64,000 nt of DNA from Psococerastis gibbosa. Its lineage: Eukaryota; Arthropoda; Insecta; Psocodea; Psocidae. The stretch lies in NCBI GenBank assembly GCA_963971405.1, contig OZ020485.1, positions 434,001 through 498,000 on the forward strand. The letters are read 5' to 3'. Position 1 is the stretch's first letter. Each line of letters opens with the position of its first letter. Of the stretch, positions 1 through 12,297 are shown piece by piece. Under the pieces are notes generated by a model. That model did not search any database. It was not told the origin of the DNA and saw only the letters and a list, made by a program, of their open reading frames with translations. The translations under genes were made by a program, and so were the position numbers.

Positions 1-20
1 CCTGCGTGTTCATCGGTGTA
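1..20. other. Conserved GC-richer island of the monomer (candidate protein-binding site)
   Basis: Positions 1-20 of the monomer are its only clearly GC-rich stretch and are largely conserved across the array. Variants are few: gtttaaatgttgct just downstream, gcgagtt in the 184-bp monomer, gtgtccatc, gttcgtcgg, gttcatagg, gttcaacgg and catcag. Against the CENP-B-box core NTTCGNNNNANNCGGGN, the register starting at ctgcgtg keeps 6 of 9 fixed bases; the copies reading cttcgtg keep 7 of 9. The match is weak and any binding function is a guess. Confidence 0.35.
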
Positions 21-58
21 AATGTAGCTAAAAAAAATTCATTCGACAAGAATAAGAA

Positions 59-70
59 AAATAGCTATTT
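59..70. other. 12-bp perfect palindrome in each monomer (aaatagctattt)
   Basis: The sequence aaatagctattt equals its own reverse complement. It lies between the A8 and T8 tracts and is present in most monomers. Sub-types break one arm: aaatagctatat, aaatagctctat, aaatagctacat, aaatggctattt and aaattgctattt. Short dyads are reported to be enriched in centromeric satellites that lack a CENP-B box; a role here is inference only. Confidence 0.6.
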
Positions 71-156
71 ACTTATTTTATTTTTTTTAAAGGTCTTAAA
101 AAGATATAGGTGTCTTAATTTTGCTTATTTTGGCTCACTGTATTGAACTTAACATT

Positions 157-168
157 GAGCAATTGCTC
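157..168. other. 12-bp perfect palindrome at the monomer junction (gagcaattgctc)
   Basis: The sequence gagcaattgctc is self-complementary and has an MfeI-type caattg core. Common variants change one arm (gagcaattgttc, gaacaattgctc, taaacaattgctc) and leave caattg intact. Beta monomers reading ggccacttgctc, gaccacttgctc or gagaaattgctc lose the core. Its centre lies 98 bp from the centre of the other palindrome in the same monomer. Confidence 0.6.
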
Positions 169-2529
169 CTGCGTGTTCATCGGTGTAAATGTAGCTAAAA
201 AAAATTCATTCGACAAGAATAAGAAAAATAGCTATTTACTTATTTTATTTTTTTTAAAGGTTTTAAAAAGATATAGGTGTCTTTATTTTGCTTATTTTGG
301 CTCATTGTATTGTACTTGACATTAAACAATTGCTCCTGCGTGTTCATCGGTTTAAATGTTGCTAAAAAAAATTCATTCGACAAGAATACAAAAAATAGCT
401 ACATACTTATTTTATTTTTTTTAAAGGTCTTGATATGATAAGGGTGTCTTAATTTTGCTTATTTTGGCTCATTGTATTGTACTTAACATTGAGCAATTGC
501 TCCTGCGTGTTCATCGGTGTAAATGTAGCTAAACAAAATTCATTCGACAAGAATAAGAAAAATAGCTATTTACTTATTTTATTTTTTTTAAAGGTTTAAA
601 AAAGATATAGGTGTCTTAATTTTGCTTATTTTGGCTCAAAATATTGTACTTAACATTGAGCAATTGTTCCTGCGTGTTCATAGGTGTAAATGTAGCTAAA
701 AAAAATTCATTCGACAAGAATAAGAAAAATAGCTATTTACTTATTTTATTTTTTTAAAGGTTTTAAAAGGATATAGGTGTCTTAATTTTGCTTATTTTGG
801 CTCACTGTATTGTACTTGACATTGAACAATTGCTCCTGCGTGTTCATCGGTTTAAATGTTGCTAAAAAAAATTCATTCGACAAGAATAAAAAAAATGGCT
901 ATTTACTTATTTTATATTTTTTAAAGGTCTTGATATGATAAGGGTGTCTTAATTTTGCTTATTTTGGCTCACTGTTTTCAACTTAACATTGAGCAATTGC
1001 TCCTGCGTGTTCATCGGTGTAAATGTAGCTAAAAAAAATTCATTCGACCAGAATAAGAAAAATAGCTATTTACTTATTTTATTTTTTTTAAAGGTTTTAA
1101 AAGATATAGGTGTCTTTATTTTGCTTATTTTGGCTCAATGTATTGTACTTAACATTGAGCAATTGTTCCTGCGTGTTCATCGGTGTAAATGTAGCTAAAA
1201 AAAATTCATTCGACAAGAATAAGAAAAATAGCTATTTACTTATTTTATTTTTTTAAAGGTCTTAAAAAGATATAGGTGTCTTAATTTTCCTTGTTTAGGT
1301 ACATTGTGTAGTACTTAACATTGAGCAATTGCTCCTGCGTGCTCATCGGTGTAAATGTAGCTACAAAAAATTCATTCGACAAGAATACGAAAAATAGCTA
1401 TATACTTATTTTATTTTTTTTAAAGGTCTTGATATGATAAGGGTGTCCTAATTTTGCTTATTTTGGCTCATTGTATTGTACTTGACATTAAACAATTGCT
1501 CCTGCGTGTTCATCGGTTTAAATGTTGCTAAAAAAATTCATTCGACAAGAATACAAAAAATAGCTATATACTTATTTTATTTTTTTTAAAGGTCTTGATA
1601 TGATAAGGGTGTCTTAATTTTGCTTATTTTGGCTCAATGTATTGTACTTAACATTGAGCAATTGCTCCTGCGTGTTCACCGGTGTAAATGTAGCTAAACA
1701 AAATTCATTCGACAAGAATAAGAAAAATAGCTATTTACTTATTTTATTTTTTTTAAAGGTTTAAAAAAGATATAGGTGTCTTAATTTTGCTTATTTTGGC
1801 TCACTGTATTGTACTTGACATTGAACAATTGCTCCTGCGTGTTCATCGGTTTAAATGTTGCTAAAAAAAATTCATTCGACAAGAATAAAAAAAATGGCTA
1901 TTTACTTATTTTATTTTTTTTAAAGGTCTTGAAATGATAAGGGTGTCTTAATTTTGCTTATTTTGGCTCACTGTATTAAACTTAACATTGAGCAATTGCT
2001 CCTGCGTGTTCATCGGTGTAAATGTAGCTAAAAAAAATTCATTCGACCAGAATAAGAAAAATAGCTATTTACTTATTTTATTTTTTTTAAAGGTTTTAAA
2101 AAGATATAGGTGTCTTTATTTTGCTTATTTTGGCTCAATGTATTGTACTTAACATTGAGCAATTGTTCCTGCGTGTTCATCGGTGTAAATGTAGCTAAAA
2201 AAAATTCATTCGACAAGAATAAGAAAAATAGCTATTTACTTATTTTATTTTTTTTAAAGGTCTTAAAAAGATATAGGTGTCTTAATTTTGCTTATTTAGG
2301 CTCATTGTATTGTACTTAACATTGGCCACTTGCTCCTGCGTGTCCATCGGTGTAAATGTAGCTACAAAAAATTCATTCGACAAGAATACGAAAAATAGCT
2401 ATATACTTATTTTATTTTTTTTAAAGGTCTTGATATGACATGGGTGTCTTAATTTGGCTTATTTAGGCTCACTGTATTGTAATTAACATTGAGCAATTGC
2501 TCCTGCGTGTTCATCGGTGTAAATGTGGC

Positions 2530-5383
2530 TAAAAAAAATTCATTCGACAAGAATAAGAAAAATAGCTATTTACTTATTTTATTTTTTTAAAGGTTTTAAA
2601 AAGATAAAGGTGTCTTAATTTTGCTTATTTTGGCTCATTGTATTGTACTTGACATTGAGAAATTGCTCCTGCGTGTTCAACGGTTTAAATGTTGCTAAAA
2701 AAAATTCATTCGACAAGAATAAAAAAAATAGCTATTTACTTATTTTATTTTTTTTAAAGGTTTTAAAAAGATATAGGTGTCTTTATTTTGCTTATTTTGG
2801 CTCAATGTATTGTACTTAACATTGAGCAATTGTTCCTGCGTGTTCATCGGTGTAAATGTAGCTAAAAAAAATTCATTCGACAAGAATAAGAAAAATAGCT
2901 ATTTACTTATTTTATTTTTTTTAAAGGTTTTAAAAAGATATAGGTGTCTTTATTTTGCTTATTTTGGCTCAATGTATTGTACTTAACATTGAGCAATTGT
3001 TCCTGCGTGTTCATCGGTGTAAATGTAGCTAAAAAAAATTCATTCGACAAGAATAAAAAAAATGGCTATTTACTTATTTTATTTTTTTTAAAGGTCTTGA
3101 TATGATAAGGGTGTCTTAATTTTGCTTATTTTGGCTTACTGTATTCAACTTAACATTGAGCAATTGCTCCTGCGTGTTCATCGGTGTAAATGTAGCTAAA
3201 AAAAATTCATTCGACAAGAATAAAAAAAATGGCTATTTACTTATTTTATTTTTTTTAAAGGTCTTGATATGATAAGGGTGTCTTAATTTTGCTTATTTTG
3301 GCTCACTGTATTGAACTTATCATTGAGCAATTGCTCCTGCGTGTTCATCGGTGTAAATGTAGCTAAAAAAAATTCATTCGACAAGAATAAGAAAAATAGC
3401 TATTTACTTATTTTATTTTTTTTAAAGGTTTTAAAAAGATATAGGTGTCTTTATTTTGCTTATTTTGGCTCAATGTATTGTACTTAACATTGAGCAATTG
3501 TTCCTGCGTGTTCATCGGTGTAAATGTAGCTAAAAAAAATTCATTCGACAAGAATAAGAAAAATAGCTATTTACTTATTTTATTTTTCAAAAGGTCTTGA
3601 TATGATAAGGGTGTGTTAATTTTGCTTACTTTGGCTCACGGTATTCAACTTAACATTGAGCAATTGCTCCTGCGTGTTCATCGGTGTAAATGTAGCTAAA
3701 AAAAATTCATTCGACCAGAATAAGAAAAATAGCTATTTACTTATTTTATTTTTTTTAAAGGTTTTAAAAAGATAAAGGTGTCTTTATTTTGCTTATTTTG
3801 GCTCAATGTATTGTACTTAACATTGAGCAATTGTTCCTGCGTGTTCATCGGTGTAAATGTAGCTAAAAAAAATTCATTCGACAAGAATAAGAAAAATAGC
3901 TATTTACTTATTTTATTTTTTTTAAAGGTCTTAAAAAGATATAGGTGTCTTAATTTTGCTTATTTAGGCTCATTGTATTGTACTTAACATTGGCCACTTG
4001 CTCCTGCGTGTCCATCGGTGTAAATGTAGCTACAAAAAATTCATTCGACAAGAATACGAAAAATAGCTCTATACTTATTTTATTTTTTTTAAAGGTCTTG
4101 ATATGACACGGGTGTCTTAATTTGGCTTATTTTTGCTCATTGTATTGTAATTAACATTGAGCAATTGCTCCTGCGTGTTCATCGGTGTAAATGTAGTTAA
4201 AAAAAATTCATTCGACAAGAATAAGAAAAATAGCTATTTACTTATTTTATTTTTTTAAAGGTTTTAAAAGGATATGGGTGTCTTAATTTTGCTTATTTTG
4301 GCTCACTGTATTGTACTTGACATTGAACAATTGCTCCTGCGTGTTCATCAGTTTAAATGTTGCTAAAAAAAATTCATTCGACAAGGATAAAAAAAATGGC
4401 TATTTACTTATTTTATTTTTTTCAAAGGTCTTGATATGATAAGGGTGTCTTAATTTTGCTTATTTTGGCTCACTGTATTGAACTTAACATTGAGCAATTG
4501 CTCCTGCGTGTTCATCGGTGTAAATGTAGCTAAAAAAAATTCATTCGACAAGAATAAGAAAAATAGCTATTTACTTATTTTATTTTTTTTAAAGGTTTTA
4601 AAAAGATATAGGTGTCGTTATTTTGCTTATTTTGGCTCAATGTATTGTACTTAACATTGAGCGATTGTTCCTGCGTGTTCATCGGTGTAAATGTAGCTAA
4701 AAAAAATTCATTCGACAAGAATAAGAAAAATAGCTATTTACTTATTTTATTTTTTTTAAAGGTCTTAAAAAGATATAGGTGTCTTAATTTTGCTTATTTA
4801 GGCTCATTGTATTGTACTTAACATTGGCCACTTGCTCCTGCGTGTCCATCGGTGTAAATGTAGCTACAAAAAATTCATTCGACAAGAATACGAAAAATAG
4901 CTATATACTTATTTTATTTTTTTTAAAGGTCTTGATATGACACGGGTGTCTTAATTTGGCTTATTTAGGCTCACTGTATTGTAATTAACATTGAGCAATT
5001 GCTCCTGCGTGTTCATCGGTGTAAATGTTGCTAAAAAAAATTCATTCGACAAGAATAAAAAAAATGGCTATTTACTTATTTTATTTTTTTTAAAGGTCTT
5101 GATATGATAAGGGTGTCTTCATTTTGCATATTTTGGCTCATTGTATTGTACTTAACATTGAGCAATTGCTCCTGCGAGTTCATCGGTGTAAATGTAGCTA
5201 AAAAAAATTCATTCGACAAGAATAAGAAAAATAGCTATTTACTTATTTAATTTTTTTTAAAGGTTTTAAAAAGATATAGGTGCCTTAATTTTGCTTATTT
5301 TGGCTATTTGCTTATTTAGGCTCATTGTATTGTACTTAACATTGACCACTTGCTCCTGCGTGTTCATCGGTGTAAATGTGGCT
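2530..5383. repeat. 17-mer HOR unit, 2,853 bp, copy a
   Basis: The sequence matches itself at an offset of 2,853 bp: landmarks at 2777, 3778 and 4612 recur at 5630, 6631 and 7465. The unit is sixteen ordinary monomers plus one 184-bp monomer, which begins at 5171. It holds the monomer with tttttcaaaagg and ttactttggctcacgg near 3590-3640. Small differences between the copies include tatcattg at 3318 versus taacattg. Confidence 0.85.
5171..5354. repeat. 184-bp monomer with a 17-bp internal duplication (first of 15)
   Basis: After gcttattttggct, the segment atttgcttatttaggct (17 bp, 5306-5322) repeats the preceding tttgcttattttggct with small changes, so this is a local tandem duplication inside the monomer. 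The monomer always begins cctgcgagttc and reads ggtgcctt before the insertion, so all copies share one origin. Insertions start at 5306, 8159, 9511, 11697, 12545, 22228, 23077, 25761, 27113, 29299, 30147, 39165, 40014, 60198 and 62384. It is found only in beta blocks. Confidence 0.93.
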
Positions 5384-8236
5384 AAAAAAAATTCATTCGA
5401 CAAGAATAAGAAAAATAGCTCTATACTTATTTTATTTTTTTAAAGGTTTTAAAAAGATAAAGGTGTCTTAATTTTGCTTATTTTGGCTCATTGTATTGTA
5501 CTTGACATTGAGAAATTGCTCCTGCGTGTTCAACGGTTTAAATGTTGCTAAAAAAAATTCATTCGACAAGAATAAAAAAAATAGCTATTTACTTATTTTA
5601 TTTTTTTTAAAGGTTTTAAAAAGATATAGGTGTCTTTATTTTGCTTATTTTGGCTCAATGTATTGTACTTAACATTGAGCAATTGTTCCTGCGTGTTCAT
5701 CGGTGTAAATGTAGCTAAAAAAAATTCATTCGACAAGAATAAGAAAAATAGCTATTTACTTATTTTATTTTTTTTAAAGGTTTTAAAAAGATATAGGTGT
5801 CTTTATTTTGCTTATTTTGGCTCAATGTATTGTACTTAACATTGAGCAATTGTTCCTGCGTGTTCATCGGTGTAAATGTAGCTAAAAAAAATTCATTCGA
5901 CAAGAATAAAAAAAATGGCTATTTACTTATTTTATTTTTTTTAAAGGTCTTGATATGATAAGGGTGTCTTAATTTTGCTTATTTTGGCTTACTGTATTCA
6001 ACTTAACATTGAGCAATTGCTCCTGCGTGTTCATCGGTGTAAATGTAGCTAAAAAAAATTCATTCGACAAGAATAAAAAAAATGGCTATTTACTTATTTT
6101 ATTTTTTTTAAAGGTCTTGATATGATAAGGGTGTCTTAATTTTGCTTATTTTGGCTCACTGTATTGAACTTAACATTGAGCAATTGCTCCTGCGTGTTCA
6201 TCGGTGTAAATGTAGCTAAAAAAAATTCATTCGACAAGAATAAGAAAAATAGCTATTTACTTATTTTATTTTTTTTAAAGGTTTTAAAAAGATATAGGTG
6301 TCTTTATTTTGCTTATTTTGGCTCAATGTATTGTACTTAACATTGAGCAATTGTTCCTGCGTGTTCATCGGTGTAAATGTAGCTAAAAAAAATTCATTCG
6401 ACAAGAATAAGAAAAATAGCTATTTACTTATTTTATTTTTCAAAAGGTCTTGATATGATAAGGGTGTGTTAATTTTGCTTACTTTGGCTCACGGTATTCA
6501 ACTTAACATTGAGCAATTGCTCCTGCGTGTTCATCGGTGTAAATGTAGCTAAAAAAAATTCATTCGACCAGAATAAGAAAAATAGCTATTTACTTATTTT
6601 ATTTTTTTTAAAGGTTTTAAAAAGATATAGGTGTCTTTATTTTGCTTATTTTGGCTCAATGTATTGTACTTAACATTGAGCAATTGTTCCTGCGTGTTCA
6701 TCGGTGTAAATGTAGCTAAAAAAAATTCATTCGACAAGAATAAGAAAAATAGCTATTTACTTATTTTATTTTTTTTAAAGGTCTTAAAAAGATATAGGTG
6801 TCTTAATTTTGCTTATTTAGGCTCATTGTATTGTACTTAACATTGGCCACTTGCTCCTGCGTGTCCATCGGTGTAAATGTAGCTACAAAAAATTCATTCG
6901 ACAAGAATACGAAAAATAGCTCTATACTTATTTTATTTTTTTTAAAGGTCTTGATATGACACGGGTGTCTTAATTTGGCTTATTTTTGCTCATTGTATTG
7001 TAGTTAACATTGAGCAATTGCTCCTGCGTGTTCATCGGTGTAAATGTAGTTAAAAAAAATTCATTCGACAAGAATAAGAAAAATAGCTATTTACTTATTT
7101 TATTTTTTTAAAGGTTTTAAAAGGATATAGGTGTCTTAATTTTGCTTATTTTGGCTCACTGTATTGTACTTGACATTGAACAATTGCTCCTGCGTGTTCA
7201 TCAGTTTAAATGTTGCTAAAAAAAATTCATTCGACAAGGATAAAAAAAATGGCTATTTACTTATTTTATTTTTTTTAAAGGTCTTGATATGATAAGGGTG
7301 TCTTAATTTTGCTTATTTTGGCTCACTGTATTGAACTTAACATTGAGCAATTGCTCCTGCGTGTTCATCGGTGTAAATGTAGCTAAAAAAAATTCATTCG
7401 ACAAGAATAAGAAAAATAGCTATTTACTTATTTTTTTTTTTTTAAAGGTTTTAAAAAGATATAGGTGTCGTTATTTTGCTTATTTTGGCTCAATGTATTG
7501 TACTTAACATTGAGCGATTGTTCCTGCGTGTTCATCGGTGTAAATGTAGCTAAAAAAAATTCATTCGACAAGAATAAGAAAAATAGCTATTTACTTATTT
7601 TATTTTTTTTAAAGGTCTTAAAAAGATATAGGTGTCTTAATTTTGCTTATTTAGGCTCATTGTATTGTACTTAACATTGGCCACTTGCTCCTGCGTGTCC
7701 ATCGGTGTAAATGTAGCTACAAAAAATTCATTCGACAAGAATACGAAAAATAGCTATATACTTATTTTATTTTTTTTAAAGGTCTTGATATGACACGGGT
7801 GTCTTAATTTGGCTTATTTAGGCTCACTGTATTGTAATTAACATTGAGCAATTGCTCCTGCGTGTTCATCGGTGTAAATGTTGCTAAAAAAAATTCATTC
7901 GACAAGAATAAAAAAAATGGCTATTTACTTATTTTATTTTTTTTAAAGGTCTTGATATGATAAGGGTGTCTTCATTTTGCTTATTTTGGCTCATTGTATT
8001 GTACTTAACATTGAGCAATTGCTCCTGCGAGTTCATCGGTGTAAATGTAGCTAAAAAAAATTCATTCGACAAGAATAAGAAAAATAGCTATTTACTTATT
8101 TAATTTTTTTTAAAGGTTTTAAAAAGATATAGGTGCCTTAATTTTGCTTATTTTGGCTATTTGCTTATTTAGGCTCATTGTATTGTACTTAACATTGACC
8201 ACTTGCTCCTGCGTGTTCATCGGTGTAAATGTAGCT
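5383..8236. repeat. 17-mer HOR unit, 2,853 bp, copy b
   Basis: This is the second tandem copy of the 2,853-bp unit. It ends with the 184-bp monomer whose 17-bp insertion lies at 8159-8175. A private a-to-t change near 7430 makes an unbroken T run of more than 12. The end overlaps the start of the 8-mer pair, so the two HOR registers share a stretch. Confidence 0.85.
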
Positions 8237-9107
8237 ACATAAAATTCATTCGACAAGAATACGAAAAATAGCTCTATACTTATTTTATTTTTTTTAAAGG
8301 TCTTGATATGACACGGGTGTCTTAATTTGGCTTATTTTGGCTCATTGTATAGTAATTAACATTGAGCAATTGCTCCTGCGTGTTCATCGGTGTAAATGTA
8401 GCTAAAAAAAATTCATTCGACAAGAATACGAAAAATAGCTATTTACTTATTTTATTTTTTTTAAAGGTTTTAAAAAGATATAGGTGTCTTTATTTTGCTT
8501 ATTTTGGCTCAATGTATTGTACTTAACATTGAGCAATTGTTCCTGCGTGTTCATCGGTGTAAATGTAGCTAAAAAAAATTCATTCGACAAGAATAAGAAA
8601 AATAGCTATTTACTTATTTTATTTTTCAAAAGGTCTTGATATGATAAGGGTGTGTTAATTTTGCTTACTTTGGCTCACGGTATTCAACTTAACATTGAGC
8701 AATTGCTCCTGCGTGTTCATCGGTGTAAATGTAGCTAAAAAAAATTCATTCGACCAGAATAAGAAAAATAGCTATTTACTTATTTTATTTTTTTTAAAGG
8801 TTTTAAAAAGATATAGGTGTCTTTATTTTGCTTATTTTGGCTCAATGTATTGTACTTAACATTGAGCAATTGTTCCTGCGTGTTCATCGGTGTAAATGTA
8901 GCTAAAAAAAATTCATTCGACAAGAATAAGAAAAATAGCTATTTACTTATTTTATTTTTTTTAAAGGTCTTAAAAAGATATAGGTGTCTTAATTTTGCTT
9001 ATTTAGGCTCATTGTATTGTACTTAACATTGGCCACTTGCTCCTGCGTGTCCATCGGTGTAAATGTAGCTACAAAAAATTCATTCGACAAGAATACGAAA
9101 AATAGCT
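7755..9107. repeat. 8-mer HOR unit, 1,352 bp, copy a
   Basis: Landmarks 8131 and 8817 recur at 9483 and 10169, an offset of 1,352 bp. That equals seven ordinary monomers plus the 184-bp monomer. The match begins after ctatatac (7755) versus ctctatac (9107). This copy carries tatagtaatt near 8349. Confidence 0.85.
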
Positions 9108-10500
9108 CTATACTTATTTTATTTTTTTTAAAGGTCTTGATATGACACGGGTGTCTTAATTTGGCTTATTTAGGCTCACTGTATTGTAATTAACATTGAG
9201 CAATTGCTCCTGCGTGTTCATCGGTGTAAATGTTGCTAAAAAAAATTCATTCGACAAGAATAAAAAAAATGGCTATTTACTTATTTTATTTTTTTTAAAG
9301 GTCTTGATATGATAAGGGTGTCTTCATTTTGCTTATTTTGGCTCATTGTATTGTACTTAACATTGAGCAATTGCTCCTGCGAGTTCATCGGTGTAAATGT
9401 AGCTAAAAAAAATTCATTCGACAAGAATAAGAAAAATAGCTATTTACTTATTTAATTTTTTTTAAAGGTTTTAAAAAGATATAGGTGCCTTAATTTTGCT
9501 TATTTTGGCTATTTGCTTATTTAGGCTCATTGTATTGTACTTAACATTGACCACTTGCTCCTGCGTGTTCATCGGTGTAAATGTAGCTACATAAAATTCA
9601 TTCGACAAGAATACGAAAAATAGCTCTATACTTATTTTATTTTTTTTAAAGGTCTTGATATGACACGGGTGTCTTAATTTGGCTTATTTTGGCTCATTGT
9701 ATAGCAATTAACATTGAGCAATTGCTCCTGCGTGTTCATCGGTGTAAATGTAGCTAAAAAAAATTCATTCGACAAGAATAAGAAAAATAGCTATTTACTT
9801 ATTTTATTTTTTTTAAAGGTTTTAAAAAGATATAGGTGTCTTTATTTTGCTTATTTTGGCTCAATGTATTGTACTTAACATTGAGCAATTGTTCCTGCGT
9901 GTTCATCGGTGTAAATGTAGCTAAAAAAAATTCATTCGACAAGAATAAGAAAAATAGCTATTTACTTATTTTATTTTTCAAAAGGTCTTGATATGATAAG
10001 GGTGTGTTAATTTTGCTTACTTTGGCTCACGGTATTCAACTTAACATTGAGCAATTGCTCCTGCGTGTTCATCGGTGTAAATGTAGCTAAAAAGAATTCA
10101 TTCGACCAGAATAAGAAAAATAGCTATTTACTTATTTTATTTTTTTTAAAGGTTTTAAAAAGATATAGGTGTCTTTATTTTGCTTATTTTGGCTCAATGT
10201 ATTGTACTTAACATTGAGCAATTGTTCCTGCGTGTTCGTCGGTGTAAATGTAGCTAAAAAAAATTCATTCGACAAGAATAAGAAAAATAGCTATTTACTT
10301 ATTTTATTTTTTTTAAAGGTCTTAAAAAGATATAGGTGTCTTAATTTTGCTTATTTAGGCTCACTGTATTGTACTTAACATTGGCCACTTGCTCCTGCGT
10401 GTCCATCGGTGTAAATGTAGCTACAAAAAATTCATTCGACAAGAATACGAAAAATAGCTCTATACTTATTTTATTTTTTTTAAAGGTCTTGATATGACAC
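9107..10500. repeat. 8-mer HOR unit, 1,352 bp, copy b
   Basis: This second copy is distinguished by tatagcaatt near 9701, aaaaagaattc near 10090 and gttcgtcgg near 10236. The match with copy a ends near 9171/10523, where tttaggctcact becomes tttttgctcatt. The pair recurs at 25.36-28.1 kb. Confidence 0.83.
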
Positions 10501-11449
10501 GGGTGTCTTAATTTGGCTTATTTTTGCTCATTGTATTGTAATTAACATTGAGCCATTGCTCCTGCGTGTTCATCGGTGTAAATGTAGTTAAAAAAAATTC
10601 ATTCGACAAGAATAAGAAAAATAGCTATTTACTTATTTTATTTTTTTAAAGGTTTTAAAAGGATATAGGTGTCTTAATTTTGCTTATTTTGGCTCACTGT
10701 ATTGTACTTGACATTGAACAATTGCTCCTGCGTGTTCATCAGTTTAAATGTTGCTAAAAAAAATTCATTCGACAAGGATAAAAAAAATGGCTATTTACTT
10801 ATTTTATTTTTTTTAAAGGTCTTGATATGATAAGGGTGTCTTAATTTTGCTTATTTTGGCTCACTGTATTGAACTTAACATTGAGCAATTGCTCCTGCGT
10901 GTTCATCGGTGTAAATGTAGCTAAAAAAAATTCATTCGACAAGAATAAGAAAAATAGCTATTTACTTATTTTATTTTTTTTAAAGGTTTTAAAAAGATAT
11001 AGGTGTCGTTATTTTGCTTATTTTGGCTCAATGTATTGTACTTAACATTGAGCGATTGTTCCTGCGTGTTCATCGGTGTAAATGTAGCTAAAAAAAATTC
11101 ATTCGACAAGAATAAGAAAAATAGCTATTTACTTATTTTATTTTTTTTAAAGGTCTTAAAAAGATATAGGTGTCTTAATTTTGCTTATTTAGGCTCATTG
11201 TATTGTACTTAACATTGGCCACTTGCTCCTGCGTGTCCATCGGTGTAAATGTAGCTACAAAAAATTCATTCGACAAGAATACGAAAAATAGCTATATACT
11301 TATTTTATTTTTTTTAAAGGTCTTGATATGACACGGGTGTCTTAATTTGGCTTATTTAGGCTCACTGTATTGTAATTAACATTGAGCAATTGCTCCTGCG
11401 TGTTCATCGGTGTAAATGTTGCTAAAAAAAATTCATTCGACAAGAATAA

Positions 11450-12297
11450 AAAAAATGGCTATTTACTTATTTTATTTTTTTTAAAGGTCTTGATATGATA
11501 AGGGTGTCTTCATTTTGCTTATTTTGGCTCATTGTATTGTACTTAACATTGAGCAATTGCTCCTGCGAGTTCATCGGTGTAAATGTAGCTAAAAAAAATT
11601 CATTCGACAAGAATAAGAAAAATAGCTATTTACTTATTTAATTTTTTTTAAAGGTTTTAAAAAGATATAGGTGCCTTAATTTTGCTTATTTTGGCTATTT
11701 GCTTATCTAGGCTCATTGTATTGTACTTAACATTGACCACTTGCTCCTGCGTGTTCATCGGTGTAAATGTAGCTACATAAAATTCATTCGACAAGAATAC
11801 GAAAAATAGCTCTATACTTATTTTATTTTTTTTAAAGGTCTTGATATGACACGGGTGTCTTAATTTGGCTTATTTTTGCTCATTGTATTGTAATAAACAT
11901 TGAGCAATTGCTCCTGCGTGTTCATCGGTGTAAATGTAGCTAAAAAAAATTCATTCGACAAGAATAAGAAAAATAGCTATTTACTTATTTTATTTTTTTA
12001 AAGGTTTTAAAAGGATATAGGTGTCTTAATTTTGCTTATTTTGGCTCACTGTATTGTACTTGACATTGACCAATTGCTCCTGCGTGTTCATCGGTGTAAA
12101 TGTGGCTAAAAAAATTCATTCGACAAGAATAAGAAAAATAGCTATTTACATATTTTATTTTTTTAAAGGTTTTAAAAAGATAAAGGTGTCTTAATTTTGC
12201 TTATTTTGGCTCATTGTATTGTAATTGACATTGAGAAATTGCTCCTGCGTGTTCAACGGTTTAAATGTTGCTAAAAAAAATTCATTCGACAAGAATA
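11450..12297. repeat. 5-mer HOR unit, 848 bp, copy a
   Basis: The two 184-bp monomers at 11669 and 12517 (aggtgcc landmarks) are 848 bp apart, and the sequence between them repeats. The unit is four ordinary monomers plus the 184-bp monomer, slightly shortened by A-tract losses. It carries a private cttatctagg near 11705. Confidence 0.83.

Larger units (their letters stand above)
1..167. repeat. Reference monomer (167 bp)
   Basis: This copy serves as the coordinate frame for one monomer, phased to begin at cctgcgtg; the next copy begins at 168 and the third at 335. In order it holds a GC-richer island at 1-20, an A8 tract at 30-37, an interrupted dyad attcgacaagaat at 41-53, a perfect palindrome aaatagctattt at 59-70, a T8 tract at 81-88, a diagnostic segment at 92-115 (variants tcttgatatgataagg, tcttaaaaagatatagg, ttttaaaaggatatagg, tcttgatatgacacggg), a second diagnostic segment at 115-150, and the palindrome gagcaattgctc at 157-168, spanning the monomer boundary. 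GC is 47 of 167. The phase is arbitrary. Confidence 0.93.
1..2110. repeat. Alpha-dialect block 1 (partial 20-mer family HOR)
   Basis: This block starts inside a HOR. Position 1 aligns with 47228, 50561 and 54727, and the order of variants follows those copies (caaaatattg and gttcatagg near 640-690, actgttttcaac near 970, ccttgtttaggtac near 1290). Relative to 51549-52835 and 55715-57002 it lacks one monomer near 1800: the caaaatattg monomer expected after the tttaaaaaag monomer is absent. No gene or unique sequence is seen. Confidence 0.85.

Noticed and set aside
41..57. CENP-B-box reading at attcgacaagaataaga
   Set aside because: It keeps TTCG but only one of the other five fixed core bases (5 of 9 in all); the island at monomer positions 1-20 is a better, though still weak, match.
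880..900. AATAAA polyadenylation-like signals and TATA-like gatatagg motifs
   Set aside because: They follow from base composition, recur in nearly every monomer and are linked to no transcription unit.
12145..12165. Yeast-type ARS consensus in tatttacatatttta variant monomers
   Set aside because: It is close to the 11-bp consensus, but such matches are expected by chance in DNA this AT-rich, and nothing else suggests a yeast.
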